In this document: piece by piece, positions 51,618-60,195 of the stretch
Layout of the letters: each line of letters opens with the position of its first letter
Position numbering within the stretch: the stretch's first letter is position 1
Assembly: GCA_023423535.1 (NCBI GenBank)
Contig: JAFAFL010000133.1
Span: 1-64,000 of the forward strand
Length of the DNA stretch: 64,000 nucleotides
Reading direction: 5' to 3'
Origin: Pseudomonadota bacterium
GTDB lineage: Bacteria; Myxococcota; Myxococcia; Myxococcales; Myxococcaceae
The notes under the pieces: model-generated
Told to the model about the DNA's origin: nothing
What the model saw: only the letters and a program-made list of their open reading frames with translations
Databases searched by the model: none
Translations under genes and position numbers: made by a program

Positions 51618-53071
51618 CAGCCGACCAGCCTGGGGATGGAGTGACGCGGCCAGCGGTGCGCCCAGGGCTGCGCCCTCTCGAGCTCGTACGCGAGCGCCAG
51701 CAGGCGCGCGTCCTCGCCCGGCGCTGCGGCGAAGTGCATCCCCACCGGGACTGGCTCGGCCGAAGCGTCCCCTGCTTCGGGTTGCCACCAGCAGAGCGGC
51801 ACCGACATCGCCGGGCAGCCAGCGACGTTGTGGATCGGCGTGTACGAGACCGCGCGCGCGGTGCGGGCGATGAGGAGGTCCGCCGGCAGCAACGGCGAGA
51901 AGTGCCCGAGCCTCCACGGCAACGTCGCCAGCGTCGGGGTGAGCACGACGTCGCAGCGTTCGAAGGCGGTGAGGTAGCGCGCGGCGTTCTCGGCGAAGAG
52001 CGCGCGGGTCTTCTCCATCGCGTCGGACGGCTCCCGGCGGAAGCGCTCGGCGAGCTCCCAGGTGAAGGGCTCGAGGCCGTCGCGCGGCGGCGGCGCGCCG
52101 GTCATGCGGGTGACCATCTCCACCGCGCCTGCCACCGCCGCGGCCGCCACCCGGAAGAACCCGTCGCGCATCTTCGGCCCATCCACCGGCGGCGCATCGA
52201 GCGGCACGACCTCGTGGCCGAGCCCACGGAGGAGCTCCACCGTCTGCTCGAAGAGCCGCTCGATCTCCCCGTCCGGGCGCTCGCCCATCAGGGTCTGCGT
52301 CCACGCGCCGATGCGCAGCCGCTTCGACGAAGGCCCCGTCACGTGGCCCGCCGGCGGGAGGCCGCTCTGCGGGTCCTCGGTCAGCGCGAAGAGCAGCGCG
52401 CTGTCGCGGACGGTGCGGCTGACGCAGTGCTCGAGCACCAGCGCGCCGTAGTCCGACTGGCCCAGCGCCGCGGAGTGGATACGGCCCCGGCTGGGCATGA
52501 AGCCGAAGAGCCCGTTGACCGACGCGGGGACGCGGATGGAGCCGCCGCCGTCGCTCGCGTGGGCGACGGGCACGAGGCCCGAAGCGACCGCCGCCGCCGC
52601 GCCGCCGGAGGAGCCCGCCGCGCTGAGCGAGAGGTCCCAGGGGTTGTGCGTCACCCCGTCGAGCAGGCCCTCGGTGCTGCCGAGGAGCCCGAACTCCGAC
52701 GAGTTCGTCTTGCCCAGCGTGACGAGCCCCGCCCGCTCCACCGCACCGCTCCACGGCGTTCCCATGGGCGCGGTGTTCTGCCTGAAGAAGCGCGCGCCAA
52801 AGGACCAGCGCAGCCCGGGCCAGGGGGTGATCTCCTTCACGAGGAACGGCACGCCCGCGAACGGCGTTGTCGCGAGGTCCGCTGACTCCGCCCGCCTCCG
52901 CGCGCGCTCGCCGTCGCGCACCGGCACCGCGTTGAGCAGCGGGTCGAGCAGCGACAGGCGCTCCTCACACGCCTCGAACAACTCGCGCGGGGTGGCCTCT
53001 CCCCGCTTCACCAGCTCCGCCTGCGCGACCGCATCCAGCCGCGCCCACTCCGCCATCGTTTTCGAGCCCAC
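51617..53071 (-). CDS. Amidase (amidase signature family)
   Basis: A 484-aa enzyme hydrolysing carboxamides. The Ser-cisSer-Lys triad is intact: Lys79 in LVKEI, Ser154 in AAGSSGGAAA and Ser178 in DGGGSIRVPAS, with the family spacing of 75 and 24 residues. The substrate pocket blocks (GVPFLVKE, TEGLLDGVTHNPWD) are normal and give no clear specificity. The GTG at 53071 is chosen because AAGGAGG lies 5-6 bases upstream and an earlier in-frame GTG would fall inside the operator. It is followed by its TetR partner. The DUF1552 gene ends 70 bases upstream. Confidence 0.9.
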   Translation of the reverse strand: MGSKTMAEWARLDAVAQAELVKRGEATPRELFEACEERLSLLDPLLNAVPVRDGERARRRAESADLATTPFAGVPFLVKEITPWPGLRWSFGARFFRQNTAPMGTPWSGAVERAGLVTLGKTNSSEFGLLGSTEGLLDGVTHNPWDLSLSAAGSSGGAAAAVASGLVPVAHASDGGGSIRVPASVNGLFGFMPSRGRIHSAALGQSDYGALVLEHCVSRTVRDSALLFALTEDPQSGLPPAGHVTGPSSKRLRIGAWTQTLMGERPDGEIERLFEQTVELLRGLGHEVVPLDAPPVDGPKMRDGFFRVAAAAVAGAVEMVTRMTGAPPPRDGLEPFTWELAERFRREPSDAMEKTRALFAENAARYLTAFERCDVVLTPTLATLPWRLGHFSPLLPADLLIARTARAVSYTPIHNVAGCPAMSVPLCWWQPEAGDASAEPVPVGMHFAAAPGEDARLLALAYELERAQPWAHRWPRHSIPRLVG

Positions 53072-53085
53072 GGGGCCCTCCTTGT

Positions 53086-53112
53086 GAAACGCGAACGACA
53101 CATTCGCGTTTC
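53086..53112. promoter_or_regulatory. Palindromic operator for the amidase-TetR operon
   Basis: GAAACGCGAA (53086-53095) and TTCGCGTTTC (53103-53112) form a perfect 10-bp inverted repeat with a 7-base spacer, directly upstream of the AAGGAGG ribosome binding site of the amidase gene. A TTGACG (53129-53124, minus strand) upstream could be the -35, so the palindrome would cover the -10 and start point. Length and symmetry fit a TetR dimer or dimer pair. The regulator is encoded in the same operon. Confidence 0.75.
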
Positions 53113-53141
53113 CCGAGGGCCGGCGTCAAGCGCTCGTGAGG

Positions 53142-54734
53142 TCAGGCAGGACGGAGGAAGGGGAGCACCTCGCCGGCGACCTGCCACACCGTCTCGGGAT
53201 AGGCCTGCGCGGTGGTGAGGTTCGACCAGTCGAGGCGGGCGAACTTGTAGTCGGGGTAGCCGAGGTTGACCGATGGCCTCTCCCACTCGCTCTTCGGCAG
53301 CCCCATCGCCTGCAGCACGGTGCCCAGCCACTGGTGCCAGAGCAGGCCCGGGTAGCGCTTCTCCGCCGCGTTGGGGTTGATGGTCGCCGACAGGTTCCGG
53401 TAGTCGCAGACCTGACCCGTGCGCAGCGAGCCGCCGGCGCTGCCGAAGGTGACCACCGGCATCGAGTCCGAGTTGTGCGTGGTGTTGCCGCACTCCTGCG
53501 TCCACACGACCAGCGAGTGATCGAGCAGGGTCTGCCCGTCGCCCATCTGCACCGCGTCCATCTTCGAGGCCAGCTCGAGCATCACCCCGCTGAAGAAGCG
53601 CCGCTTCGATTCGGCGAGCACGCCCTGCCGCACGCCGTCCGTCGCGTCCGCGCGGTGGGCGACCTCCTGGTGCCAGTCGCCGGCGAAGTTGCTGAAGCGC
53701 GGGTCCACCCGCATCACGCCGATCCGCGAGACGCCGCAGCTCATCGCCAGCACCATCACGTCGGTGAGGGTGCGGAACCAGCTCGCGTGCGCCTCCGGGT
53801 TCAGCGCGTGCGGCTGGGTGTTGTTCACCGTGCCCATGGCGAGCGCCGCGTAGGTGCCCGACGGCCTGCGTCCAGTGGTGTCACAGGCGGTGCCGGTGGT
53901 GACGGTGAGGCGCCGCTGCAGCTCGTACACCCGCTGCATGTGGTCCTCGAGCCTTCCCCGGTCCGCCGCCGAGAGCCGCCCGCCGTCGCGCAGGCGCCGG
54001 TAGTTCTCGTACACCGCGTCCACCACCAGCGGGCGCTGCGCTCCGCCCCCGCCTCCGACGGGCTGCGGGAAGAGCTTGTCGAACAGCGCGGCCGGCGACG
54101 ACGCGCTCTGGGCGATCTCCTGCAGCGTGCCCGTCTGCGCGGTGGGGTTCGTCCAGTTGAAGGACATCCCCGAGCCCATCACCATCACCCGCTCGCGCAC
54201 GCCGGCGAGGTCTCCGTAGAAGCTCGGCGACCAGGCCATGATCTGATCGATCGTCCGGCGCCGCGCCTGCGTCTGCGCCTGCTGTCCGGCGGTCCCGTTG
54301 CCGTCGTTGCGCGCGAAGTTGCCGAGGTGACCGCCGGTGTGGTGCGCGAGGTAGAAGGGCACGTCCAGGCCCTGCAGCACGTTCATCTTCGCCGCCAACT
54401 CCGGCGTGAAGAGCGTCGAAGGCCCCGAGAGCACCGGGCTCAGCGAGCCGGTCCCGTCCTGGTGCCGCACGTCCACCGCGAAGTTGCGGATCTGCCGGCC
54501 CGCGTAGCTCTGCGTCTGCACGCCGGACGAGGGCAACTGCGGATACATCCGGCTCGCCCACACGCCGCCGTGGTGGGTGGCGAGGTGCAGGTAGCAGCGC
54601 GGCACCGCAGCCCCGGACTGCGCCCGCGCCTCCAGCGGCGAGAGCAGCGAGGGGAGGAAGGGCAGCGCCAGCGTCGCGCCCATGCCCTTGAGGAAGTGGC
54701 GCCGCGAGGGCCGGAAGGTCGTGTCGTCACTCAT
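53142..54734 (-). CDS. DUF1552 protein with Tat signal
   Basis: A 530-aa exported protein. The Tat signal is SRRHFLKGMGATLALPFLPS (residues 10-29). The DUF1552 domain follows: LATHHGGVWASRMYP, then NVLQGLDVPFYLAHHTGGHL and VMVMGSGMSFNWTNPT, a sulfatase/alkaline-phosphatase-like fold distantly related to DUF1501. In planctomycetes and myxobacteria it is always paired with a DUF1592-type cytochrome gene, as here, with a 4-base overlap. The pair's function is unproven; oxidation or hydrolysis of polysaccharides or sulphated polymers has been proposed. It is followed after 70 bases by the amidase operon. Confidence 0.9.
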   Translation of the reverse strand: MSDDTTFRPSRRHFLKGMGATLALPFLPSLLSPLEARAQSGAAVPRCYLHLATHHGGVWASRMYPQLPSSGVQTQSYAGRQIRNFAVDVRHQDGTGSLSPVLSGPSTLFTPELAAKMNVLQGLDVPFYLAHHTGGHLGNFARNDGNGTAGQQAQTQARRRTIDQIMAWSPSFYGDLAGVRERVMVMGSGMSFNWTNPTAQTGTLQEIAQSASSPAALFDKLFPQPVGGGGGAQRPLVVDAVYENYRRLRDGGRLSAADRGRLEDHMQRVYELQRRLTVTTGTACDTTGRRPSGTYAALAMGTVNNTQPHALNPEAHASWFRTLTDVMVLAMSCGVSRIGVMRVDPRFSNFAGDWHQEVAHRADATDGVRQGVLAESKRRFFSGVMLELASKMDAVQMGDGQTLLDHSLVVWTQECGNTTHNSDSMPVVTFGSAGGSLRTGQVCDYRNLSATINPNAAEKRYPGLLWHQWLGTVLQAMGLPKSEWERPSVNLGYPDYKFARLDWSNLTTAQAYPETVWQVAGEVLPFLRPA

Positions 54735-56569
54735 CGGTAGTCCCTCCGCTGAAACGCGGGCTCGAGCGCCACCGCCTTGAGCACCTCGCCGAGCGGCTTG
54801 CCCTCCTGCGCCGCGGCCTCCAGCGTCGAGAGCGCGCAGCCGTCCTTCGCCTCGTTCTCCACGCGCCCGAAGCTGAAGCGGAAGTACTGCCGCGCGAAGC
54901 AGGACTCGAAGACGCCGGTCTGCGCGAGGAGCGCGGTCGCCTCGTGCGCGTCGGTCACGTCCCGCTGCAGCGGGCCGACGGTGAGGTTCGTGCGCGTGTC
55001 CACCGGGCGTTCGCGGCGCATGGTGCCGCTCTCGTCGAAGAGGCGCTCGTGGGTGCGCGGACGGCCCAGCGCGTCGAAGCCCTCGGTCACGTAGCCGAGC
55101 GGGTTGAGCATGCCGCGGTGACAGCCGGCGCAGGAGGAGCCGGGCTGTTCGGTGAGCTCGGCCACGCGCTCGCGGGTGGTGGCGTCCTCGGAAGGCTCCA
55201 CCGGCATCGCCATCGCGTTGTCCGGCGGCGGCGGGATCGTCTGGCAGAGCAGCGCGTTGCGCACGTGGTAGCCCTTCATCACCGGCCGCGTGTTGCCCGA
55301 CGCGGAGGCGAGGAAGGCCACCCGGGTCAGCAGCCCGGAGCGCTCGCTCTGCACGAATTCAGCGGGCTCGGAGGTCCCGTCCCACGCGGGCTGGCCGTAG
55401 AGCGCGGCGACCGCGGAGGAGCGCGCCACGTGCTTGCGGCTGGTGAGCACGTCCTTCACCCCGTAGCCGTTGCGGGTGAGCCAGAGGACGAGGTCGCCGA
55501 GCTCCTCGCGCATCTCCGCGTGCAGCGTGGGAGACGGCTTGTCCGCGCCGGCGAAGGCGTCGAACGCGGCGACGCCCACGCGCGAGTCGAGCGGCTGCAC
55601 CTCGTCGAGCCGGAACCACTGGCCGAAGAAGTCGCGCACCGCCGCCTCCGTCCTCGGATCCGCGAAGAGCCGGTCCACCTGCGCGCGGTAGCCGGCGGGG
55701 GTCAGCAGCGCGCCAGTAGCGGCGGCCTCCCGCAGCGCCGCGTCCGGAGGGGCCTGCCAGAAGTGGTAGCTCAGCCGCGCGGCCAGCGCGTGCGCGTCCA
55801 GCGGCGCGGGGCCACCGGTGGCGAGGTCCCACTGCGGCGGCGCCCTCTCCACGAGGTAGAGCGCGTCAGGAGAGGTGAAGAGGAGGGTCAGCGCGTCGCT
55901 GACGGCCTCGGCGGAGACGGGAGTCACGCCGCCGGTGACCGAGGCGTTGCGGAAGAAGTCCACGTCCTCGCTCGAGAGCGGCCGCCGCAGCACCGCCGCG
56001 CCAAAGCGCCCGAGGAAGTCGCGCAGGCACTGCTCGTCGTTCGCCGCGTTCGTGTCGGTGGCACACGCGCCGAGCAGCGCGCCGCGCCGAGCGGTGGTGG
56101 AGACGAGCGCCCGCGAGAGCGAGGTGGCGACCTCCCACGTCGCGTCCACGTGCGCCTGCTGCACCGCCTGATCGAGCTGGGTGAAGCCGCCGTGCGTGTC
56201 GCTCGGCGAGCCGACGCGGCGGTCTTCCGGATAGCGCGCCAGCGGATCAGAGAGCGCCGAGAGAATCGTCTGCACCTCGCCGCTGGGCAGCCCGGACTCG
56301 CGGGCCCAGGCCTCCACCGTGCGCAGGTACTGGCGGCGGGTGAGCCGGCGGAGCGGGACCTCGTCGGGCGACTCCCCAGCCTCACAGCGGAAGAGCCGCT
56401 CGGAGACGCTGTCGTGAGGGCTGCCCGCTCCTCCGGCGCCGTTCGGCCCATCGAGGTTCAGCTCGCCGGCGCCGTAGCAACCGGACAGCGCGAACCCGCA
56501 GAGCACGAGCGGCGCGAGGAGACCTCGGGAAGACCACGACGCGGTGACGGCGGGGGTCCGTCGGCGCAT
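54731..56569 (-). CDS. DUF1592/DUF1588-type cytochrome-like lipoprotein
   Basis: A 612-aa lipoprotein (lipobox ALSGC). The order is DUF1587-like (VPLRRLTRRQYLRTVEAWAR), DUF1595/DUF1592 (YHFWQAPPDAALREAA, then QVDRLFADPRTEAAVRDFFG), DUF1588 (GLLTRVAFLASASGNTRPVM) and DUF1585 (FRFSFGRVENEAKDGC). One haem-like CAGCH motif lies in CAGCHRGMLNPLGYV near 480. It overlaps the DUF1552 gene by 4 bases, and the two are expected to form a functional unit. The ATG at 56569 follows the lipoprotein signal best. Confidence 0.9.
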   Translation of the reverse strand: MRRRTPAVTASWSSRGLLAPLVLCGFALSGCYGAGELNLDGPNGAGGAGSPHDSVSERLFRCEAGESPDEVPLRRLTRRQYLRTVEAWARESGLPSGEVQTILSALSDPLARYPEDRRVGSPSDTHGGFTQLDQAVQQAHVDATWEVATSLSRALVSTTARRGALLGACATDTNAANDEQCLRDFLGRFGAAVLRRPLSSEDVDFFRNASVTGGVTPVSAEAVSDALTLLFTSPDALYLVERAPPQWDLATGGPAPLDAHALAARLSYHFWQAPPDAALREAAATGALLTPAGYRAQVDRLFADPRTEAAVRDFFGQWFRLDEVQPLDSRVGVAAFDAFAGADKPSPTLHAEMREELGDLVLWLTRNGYGVKDVLTSRKHVARSSAVAALYGQPAWDGTSEPAEFVQSERSGLLTRVAFLASASGNTRPVMKGYHVRNALLCQTIPPPPDNAMAMPVEPSEDATTRERVAELTEQPGSSCAGCHRGMLNPLGYVTEGFDALGRPRTHERLFDESGTMRRERPVDTRTNLTVGPLQRDVTDAHEATALLAQTGVFESCFARQYFRFSFGRVENEAKDGCALSTLEAAAQEGKPLGEVLKAVALEPAFQRRDYR

Positions 56570-56662
56570 AGGCGTGTCACTCCGTAACAGGGGCAAGAAG
56601 GATAATTTACCCCCGTTCGGTGTGACAGACACGCGCTGGTCGCAGCCACGTGTCCGTTATTC

Positions 56663-56680
56663 CTGGGGTTTTTGCCCCAG
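56663..56680 (-). terminator. Hairpin between SDR and DUF1592 genes
   Basis: CTGGGG and CCCCAG form a six-pair stem around a six-base A/T-rich loop, 45 bases beyond the SDR stop on the minus strand. No T-run follows directly, so it is a weak intrinsic terminator candidate. The remaining 56570-56725 gap is unusually AT-rich (GTAAATTATC at 56610-56601) and probably holds the promoter of the DUF1592 operon. Confidence 0.4.
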
Positions 56681-56725
56681 CCGCCCTGTCTGATGAAACA
56701 TTTCCACCAGCGACGGATGTTTTGA

Positions 56726-57472
56726 CTACATCGACAGACCACCATCCACATCGATGGTGCGGCCGTTGAAGTAGTCGCACTCGAGCACGAACTTCACCGC
56801 CACCCAGATGTCCTCGGGCACGCCCACGCGGCCGACCGGCACCATGGAGACGAGCGCGTCGCGGGCCTTCTGGTTCATGCCCTGGGTCATCGGGGTCTCG
56901 ATCATCCCCGGGGCAATGGCGCCCACGCGGATGCCGTAGGCGCCGAACTCGCGCGCCCAGGTGACGGTGTTCGCCGCCAGCGCGGACTTCGCGGCCACGT
57001 AGTTCGACTGGCCCCGGTTCCCGTGCCGGGCGATGGAGGACATGTTCACGATGACGCCGGGCTTCTGGCCGGTCTGCACCATCTTCGCCACCACCTCGCG
57101 CACCATCAGCGTGGCGCCGGTGAGGTTCACGCCGATGACCGCGTTCCACTGCTCGAGCGAGAGCTTCTTCACCTCGCCCGTCTCCTTGTCCTTCTTGATC
57201 AGCAGGCCGTCGCGGAGGATGCCCGCGTTGTTCACGAGGCCGTTGAGCCCGCCCATCTGACCGTGCGCCCACTCCACGAAGGAGGCCACGTCCGCCTCGT
57301 CCGCCACGTTGAGCTTGCGGCGGTGGATGCCCTGCGGAAGCTCCGCCAGCGCGGCCTCGTTGATGTCGCCCGCCGCCACCTGCGCGCCCGCCTCGTGCAG
57401 ACGCCGCGCGAAGTGCGCGCCCATGCCCTGCGCGCCGCCGGTGACGATGATCTTCAGGTCCGAGAGCTTCAT
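56726..57472 (-). CDS. SDR-family oxidoreductase (FabG/3-hydroxyacyl dehydrogenase-like)
   Basis: A 248-aa classical SDR with all motifs: cofactor loop TGGAQGMG (11-18), Asp near 36 suggesting NAD preference (AGDINEAAL), NNAG near 81, catalytic Ser (MSSIA) and the SNYVAAK Tyr-x3-Lys pair. It ends with VDGGLSM. This pattern is closest to ketoacyl or short-chain hydroxyacyl reductases. It stands alone on the minus strand and diverges from the DegP-like gene. Confidence 0.92.
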   Translation of the reverse strand: MKLSDLKIIVTGGAQGMGAHFARRLHEAGAQVAAGDINEAALAELPQGIHRRKLNVADEADVASFVEWAHGQMGGLNGLVNNAGILRDGLLIKKDKETGEVKKLSLEQWNAVIGVNLTGATLMVREVVAKMVQTGQKPGVIVNMSSIARHGNRGQSNYVAAKSALAANTVTWAREFGAYGIRVGAIAPGMIETPMTQGMNQKARDALVSMVPVGRVGVPEDIWVAVKFVLECDYFNGRTIDVDGGLSM

Positions 57473-57636
57473 GTTCCGCGTTCTCCAGAAGAGGTTTGGG
57501 CGCGGACCCTACAAGCCTGCCTGTCGGCTGGCGAGCCTCGACGGGCCCCTGAAGCGTTGGGCGAGGAACGCAAGAGAGGGCAGCCGAGCACCGTGCCCGC
57601 TGCACGACGCGAGGCTCTGGCTATGGAAGAGGCGTG

Positions 57637-59157
57637 ATGACCTCGGACACACTCTCCCGCAGCCGCCGCGCCCTGCTCCTGACCGGCCTCGGTGCCGCCC
57701 TCCTCCTGCCGATTGGGTGCAAGGGCCAGAACGCCACCACCGTGCGCGAGCGCGAGGCCCAGACCGCCGCGCCGCCGCAGGGGACGGCACCCGCGCCGTC
57801 ACCCGAGCAGCCCGCCCAGAGCACCACCACCCCGCCCTCGTCTCAGCCGCGCGAGGTGGGAACGCTGCCCTCGCTCGCGCCGCTGGTGCAGTCGGTGAAG
57901 GGCGCGGTGGTGAACGTGGAGGTCCGTCAGCGCGCGGCGGGGAGCTCGCGCGCGCACGGCGGCCTGGGCGGCAATCCGTTCGACCCGTTCTTTGGCATGC
58001 CCAACCCGCACGAGGCGCCGCAGCAGCGGCAGGGCGCGGGCTCCGGCTTCATCATCGATCCGCGCGGGCGGGTGCTCACCAACGCGCACGTGGTGCAGGA
58101 CGCGTCGACGATCCAGATCAAGCTCGACGACGGGCGGCAGTTCGCGGCGAAGGTGCTGGGGAGCGATCCGCTGACCGACCTCGCGCTGCTGCAGCTCGAG
58201 GGAGGCGACCTCGGGCAGCTGCCGACGGTGAAGCTCGGCAACTCGGACGAGCTTCAGGTCGGTGACTACGTGGTGGCGATCGGCAACCCGTTCGGGCTCG
58301 CGTCGAGCGTGAGCGCGGGCATCCTCTCGGCGCGCGCGCGCGACATCAACGCCGGGCCCTACGACGACTTCCTGCAGACCGACGCGGCGATCAACCCGGG
58401 CAACTCGGGCGGGCCCCTGTTCAACCTGCGCGGCGAGGTGATGGGCATCAACACCGCCATCGTCGGCGGCGGCACGGGCATCGGCTTCGCGGTGCCGTCG
58501 AACATCGCCTCGGCGCTGCTGCCGCAGCTGGAGGGCGGCGAGGTGCGGCGCGGGTGGCTCGGCGTGGGCGTGCAGGATCTCACCGCGGAGCTGGGACGCG
58601 CGCTCGGCGTGGATGCGAAGGAGGGCGCGGTGGTCTCGGACGTCACCGCGGGAACGCCGGCGGCGCGCGGAGGACTGAAGCCGGACGACATCATCGTCAG
58701 CGTGAACGGGGAAGCGGTGGACAGCGCGAGGACCCTCACCCGCACCGTGGGCTTCATGCAGCCGGGCCGCGAGGTCACGCTGCAGGTCCTGCGCGGCGGC
58801 GACAAGCGCGAGCTGAAGGTCACCCTCGGCGAGCGGCCGGATCTGGAGCGCGTGCGCAGGCCGCAGGCGCCCGAGCCGGAGGAGGAGGCGCGCACCAGCG
58901 GGCTCGGGCTCACGCTGCGGGATGGGGGGATGCGGGGAACGCCGCCGGGCGCGTTGATTCTGCAGGTGGAGCCGGGCTCGGTGGCGGAGAGCGCGGGGCT
59001 GGCGCCGGGGATGACCATCGTCGAGGCGGGCGGTGAGCCGGTGAAGTCGGCGCGCGAGCTGACGCGGATCGTCCAGCGCGCGAAGAGCGGGTCCACGCTG
59101 CTGCTGCGCGTGCAGGTGGGACAGGGACGCGTGCTGCGGGCGCTGCCCATTCCGTGA
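57637..59157 (+). CDS. DegP/HtrA-type serine protease, lipoprotein
   Basis: A 506-aa envelope protease with chaperone features. The signal ends in a lipobox (LLPIGC) and a Pro/Thr-rich linker leads to a trypsin-like domain with the triad His151 (LTNAHVVQDA), Asp181 (LTDLALLQL) and Ser257 (NPGNSGGP). Two PDZ domains follow (GWLGVGVQDL from about 305; GLTLRDGGM from about 425). It is anchored by lipid instead of being a free periplasmic DegP. The ATG at 57637 overlaps a GTG start one codon earlier, and GGAAGAGG lies upstream. It follows the SDR divergently. Confidence 0.93.
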   Translation: MTSDTLSRSRRALLLTGLGAALLLPIGCKGQNATTVREREAQTAAPPQGTAPAPSPEQPAQSTTTPPSSQPREVGTLPSLAPLVQSVKGAVVNVEVRQRAAGSSRAHGGLGGNPFDPFFGMPNPHEAPQQRQGAGSGFIIDPRGRVLTNAHVVQDASTIQIKLDDGRQFAAKVLGSDPLTDLALLQLEGGDLGQLPTVKLGNSDELQVGDYVVAIGNPFGLASSVSAGILSARARDINAGPYDDFLQTDAAINPGNSGGPLFNLRGEVMGINTAIVGGGTGIGFAVPSNIASALLPQLEGGEVRRGWLGVGVQDLTAELGRALGVDAKEGAVVSDVTAGTPAARGGLKPDDIIVSVNGEAVDSARTLTRTVGFMQPGREVTLQVLRGGDKRELKVTLGERPDLERVRRPQAPEPEEEARTSGLGLTLRDGGMRGTPPGALILQVEPGSVAESAGLAPGMTIVEAGGEPVKSARELTRIVQRAKSGSTLLLRVQVGQGRVLRALPIP

Positions 59158-59246
59158 GCGCGTCTCGAGAAGCCGGGTTGCAGGTGGAGCAGGCGGTGGA
59201 CCACAGCGGGGAGGTCCATCGCCCGGGAAGTGCACACGGTTCACCC

Positions 59247-59441
59247 ATGGCTCGAAAGACGAACCCGTTCCTGCAGCAGCAGTCCGGCGTGCCGGCGAGA
59301 GGTGGAGGGAAGTTCACCGGCCGCGGCCGGACCGGTCACGAGGTCTCCAAGCAGACCCAGTCGGTCGGCAAGCGCATCGGCGGCGCCCTGCGCGCCGAGT
59401 TCGCCCGGGCGCAGAAGCGGCGGGACATGAAGGGTCGGTAG
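59247..59441 (+). CDS. Small basic hypothetical protein
   Basis: A 64-aa, strongly basic protein (start MARKTNPFLQQQSGVPARGG, end RRDMKGR) with Gly/Arg and Lys clusters, no signal peptide and no domain recognised. Base composition and codon use resemble coding sequence. A weak ribosome binding site precedes the ATG. It converges with the PCP_red gene with 4 bases between stops. Possibly nucleic-acid binding, judging only by charge. Confidence 0.5.
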   Translation: MARKTNPFLQQQSGVPARGGGKFTGRGRTGHEVSKQTQSVGKRIGGALRAEFARAQKRRDMKGR

Positions 59442-59445
59442 CCCT

Positions 59446-59619
59446 TCAGCCCTTGTGCTCGCGGCCCTTCAGCTCGTCGAGCAGCGCGGTCGTCACGCTG
59501 CGAAGCCCTCGCTCGCGTGCCGCCTGCTCCGCCCTGCGCCGCACGAGCGGCCGGATGAAGAACGGCACCCTCGCCAGCCGCGCCTGCGCGTCGGGGTCCC
59601 AGGAAATGTCAGCGGCCAT
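59446..59619 (-). CDS. PCP_red-domain small protein
   Basis: A 57-aa protein. Its sequence follows the short domain found at the C-terminus of light-independent protochlorophyllide reductase subunits (PCP_red): SWDPDAQARLARVPFFIRPL, then RRRAEQAARERGL and a closing helix. In many bacteria the domain occurs as a free-standing small protein of unknown role, as here; nothing suggests photosynthesis. Two consecutive ATGs (59622 and 59619) exist; the second has GGAG six bases upstream and is used. It is short enough to be skipped by most gene callers. Confidence 0.72.
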   Translation of the reverse strand: MAADISWDPDAQARLARVPFFIRPLVRRRAEQAARERGLRSVTTALLDELKGREHKG

Positions 59620-59666
59620 CATGCGCTCCGTCTCGTCTCGTTCAGGAACTCGTCAACACGCGGGGC

Positions 59667-60155
59667 TCAGTCGTGGCCTCTCCCCAGCTTCCGCTTCTTC
59701 TCGGGCAGGTCGCTGTAGATCCGCGCCACCAATGCCTGCAGCGCAGCCTCGTGCTGGGCGAAGCCGCGCCACACGCCGGACGCCTTGTCGCCGCTTCGAT
59801 GGATGAGAACGTCCGAGCAGGAGAAGCAGAAGACCGCCTGAACCGACTCGGTGCCCTTCTTGAAGGTCAGGCGCAGGTCGGGTTTGAAGATGCAGCGCTT
59901 CGGTTCGGGTTTCTCTCCGCGCGCGAGCCCTGCCACCAACGCTGAGACCTCCGCAGCGTCCCTCCGCCTGAGCTTCCGGATCGGGGAGCGCTCCACGAGC
60001 TTCAGCGCCTCTCCGCTGGGGTCGTCGAGGTCCGCGGTGACGTAGTGCACGAGGGAGATCTCCACCTCGTCCGCGCTCTCGGCGAAGTCCGCCAGCGCGG
60101 CGGGATCCGGTGAGGCCTGCAGCAGCACTGCGGCGATGATCGGGAGAGCGTTCAT
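59667..60155 (-). CDS. CxxC-containing orphan protein, copy A of a duplicated pair
   Basis: A 162-aa protein. It begins with a short signal-like segment (MNALPIIAAVLLQASPD). The conserved centre reads PDLRLTFKKGTESVQAVFCF, directly followed by SCSDVLI, giving a CxxC. It ends in a basic helix (ARIYSDLPEKKRKLG). It is a paralogue of the gene at 62882-63370, sharing the SPIRKL block, the FKKGT block and the CxxC. No domain is recognised. It lies next to a MYXO-CTERM gene remnant, as copy B lies next to an intact one. Confidence 0.75.
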   Translation of the reverse strand: MNALPIIAAVLLQASPDPAALADFAESADEVEISLVHYVTADLDDPSGEALKLVERSPIRKLRRRDAAEVSALVAGLARGEKPEPKRCIFKPDLRLTFKKGTESVQAVFCFSCSDVLIHRSGDKASGVWRGFAQHEAALQALVARIYSDLPEKKRKLGRGHD

Positions 60156-60195
60156 GTCGCGAGTAAAGCAGACCCGGCCGCTCGTTCGCGTGAGG

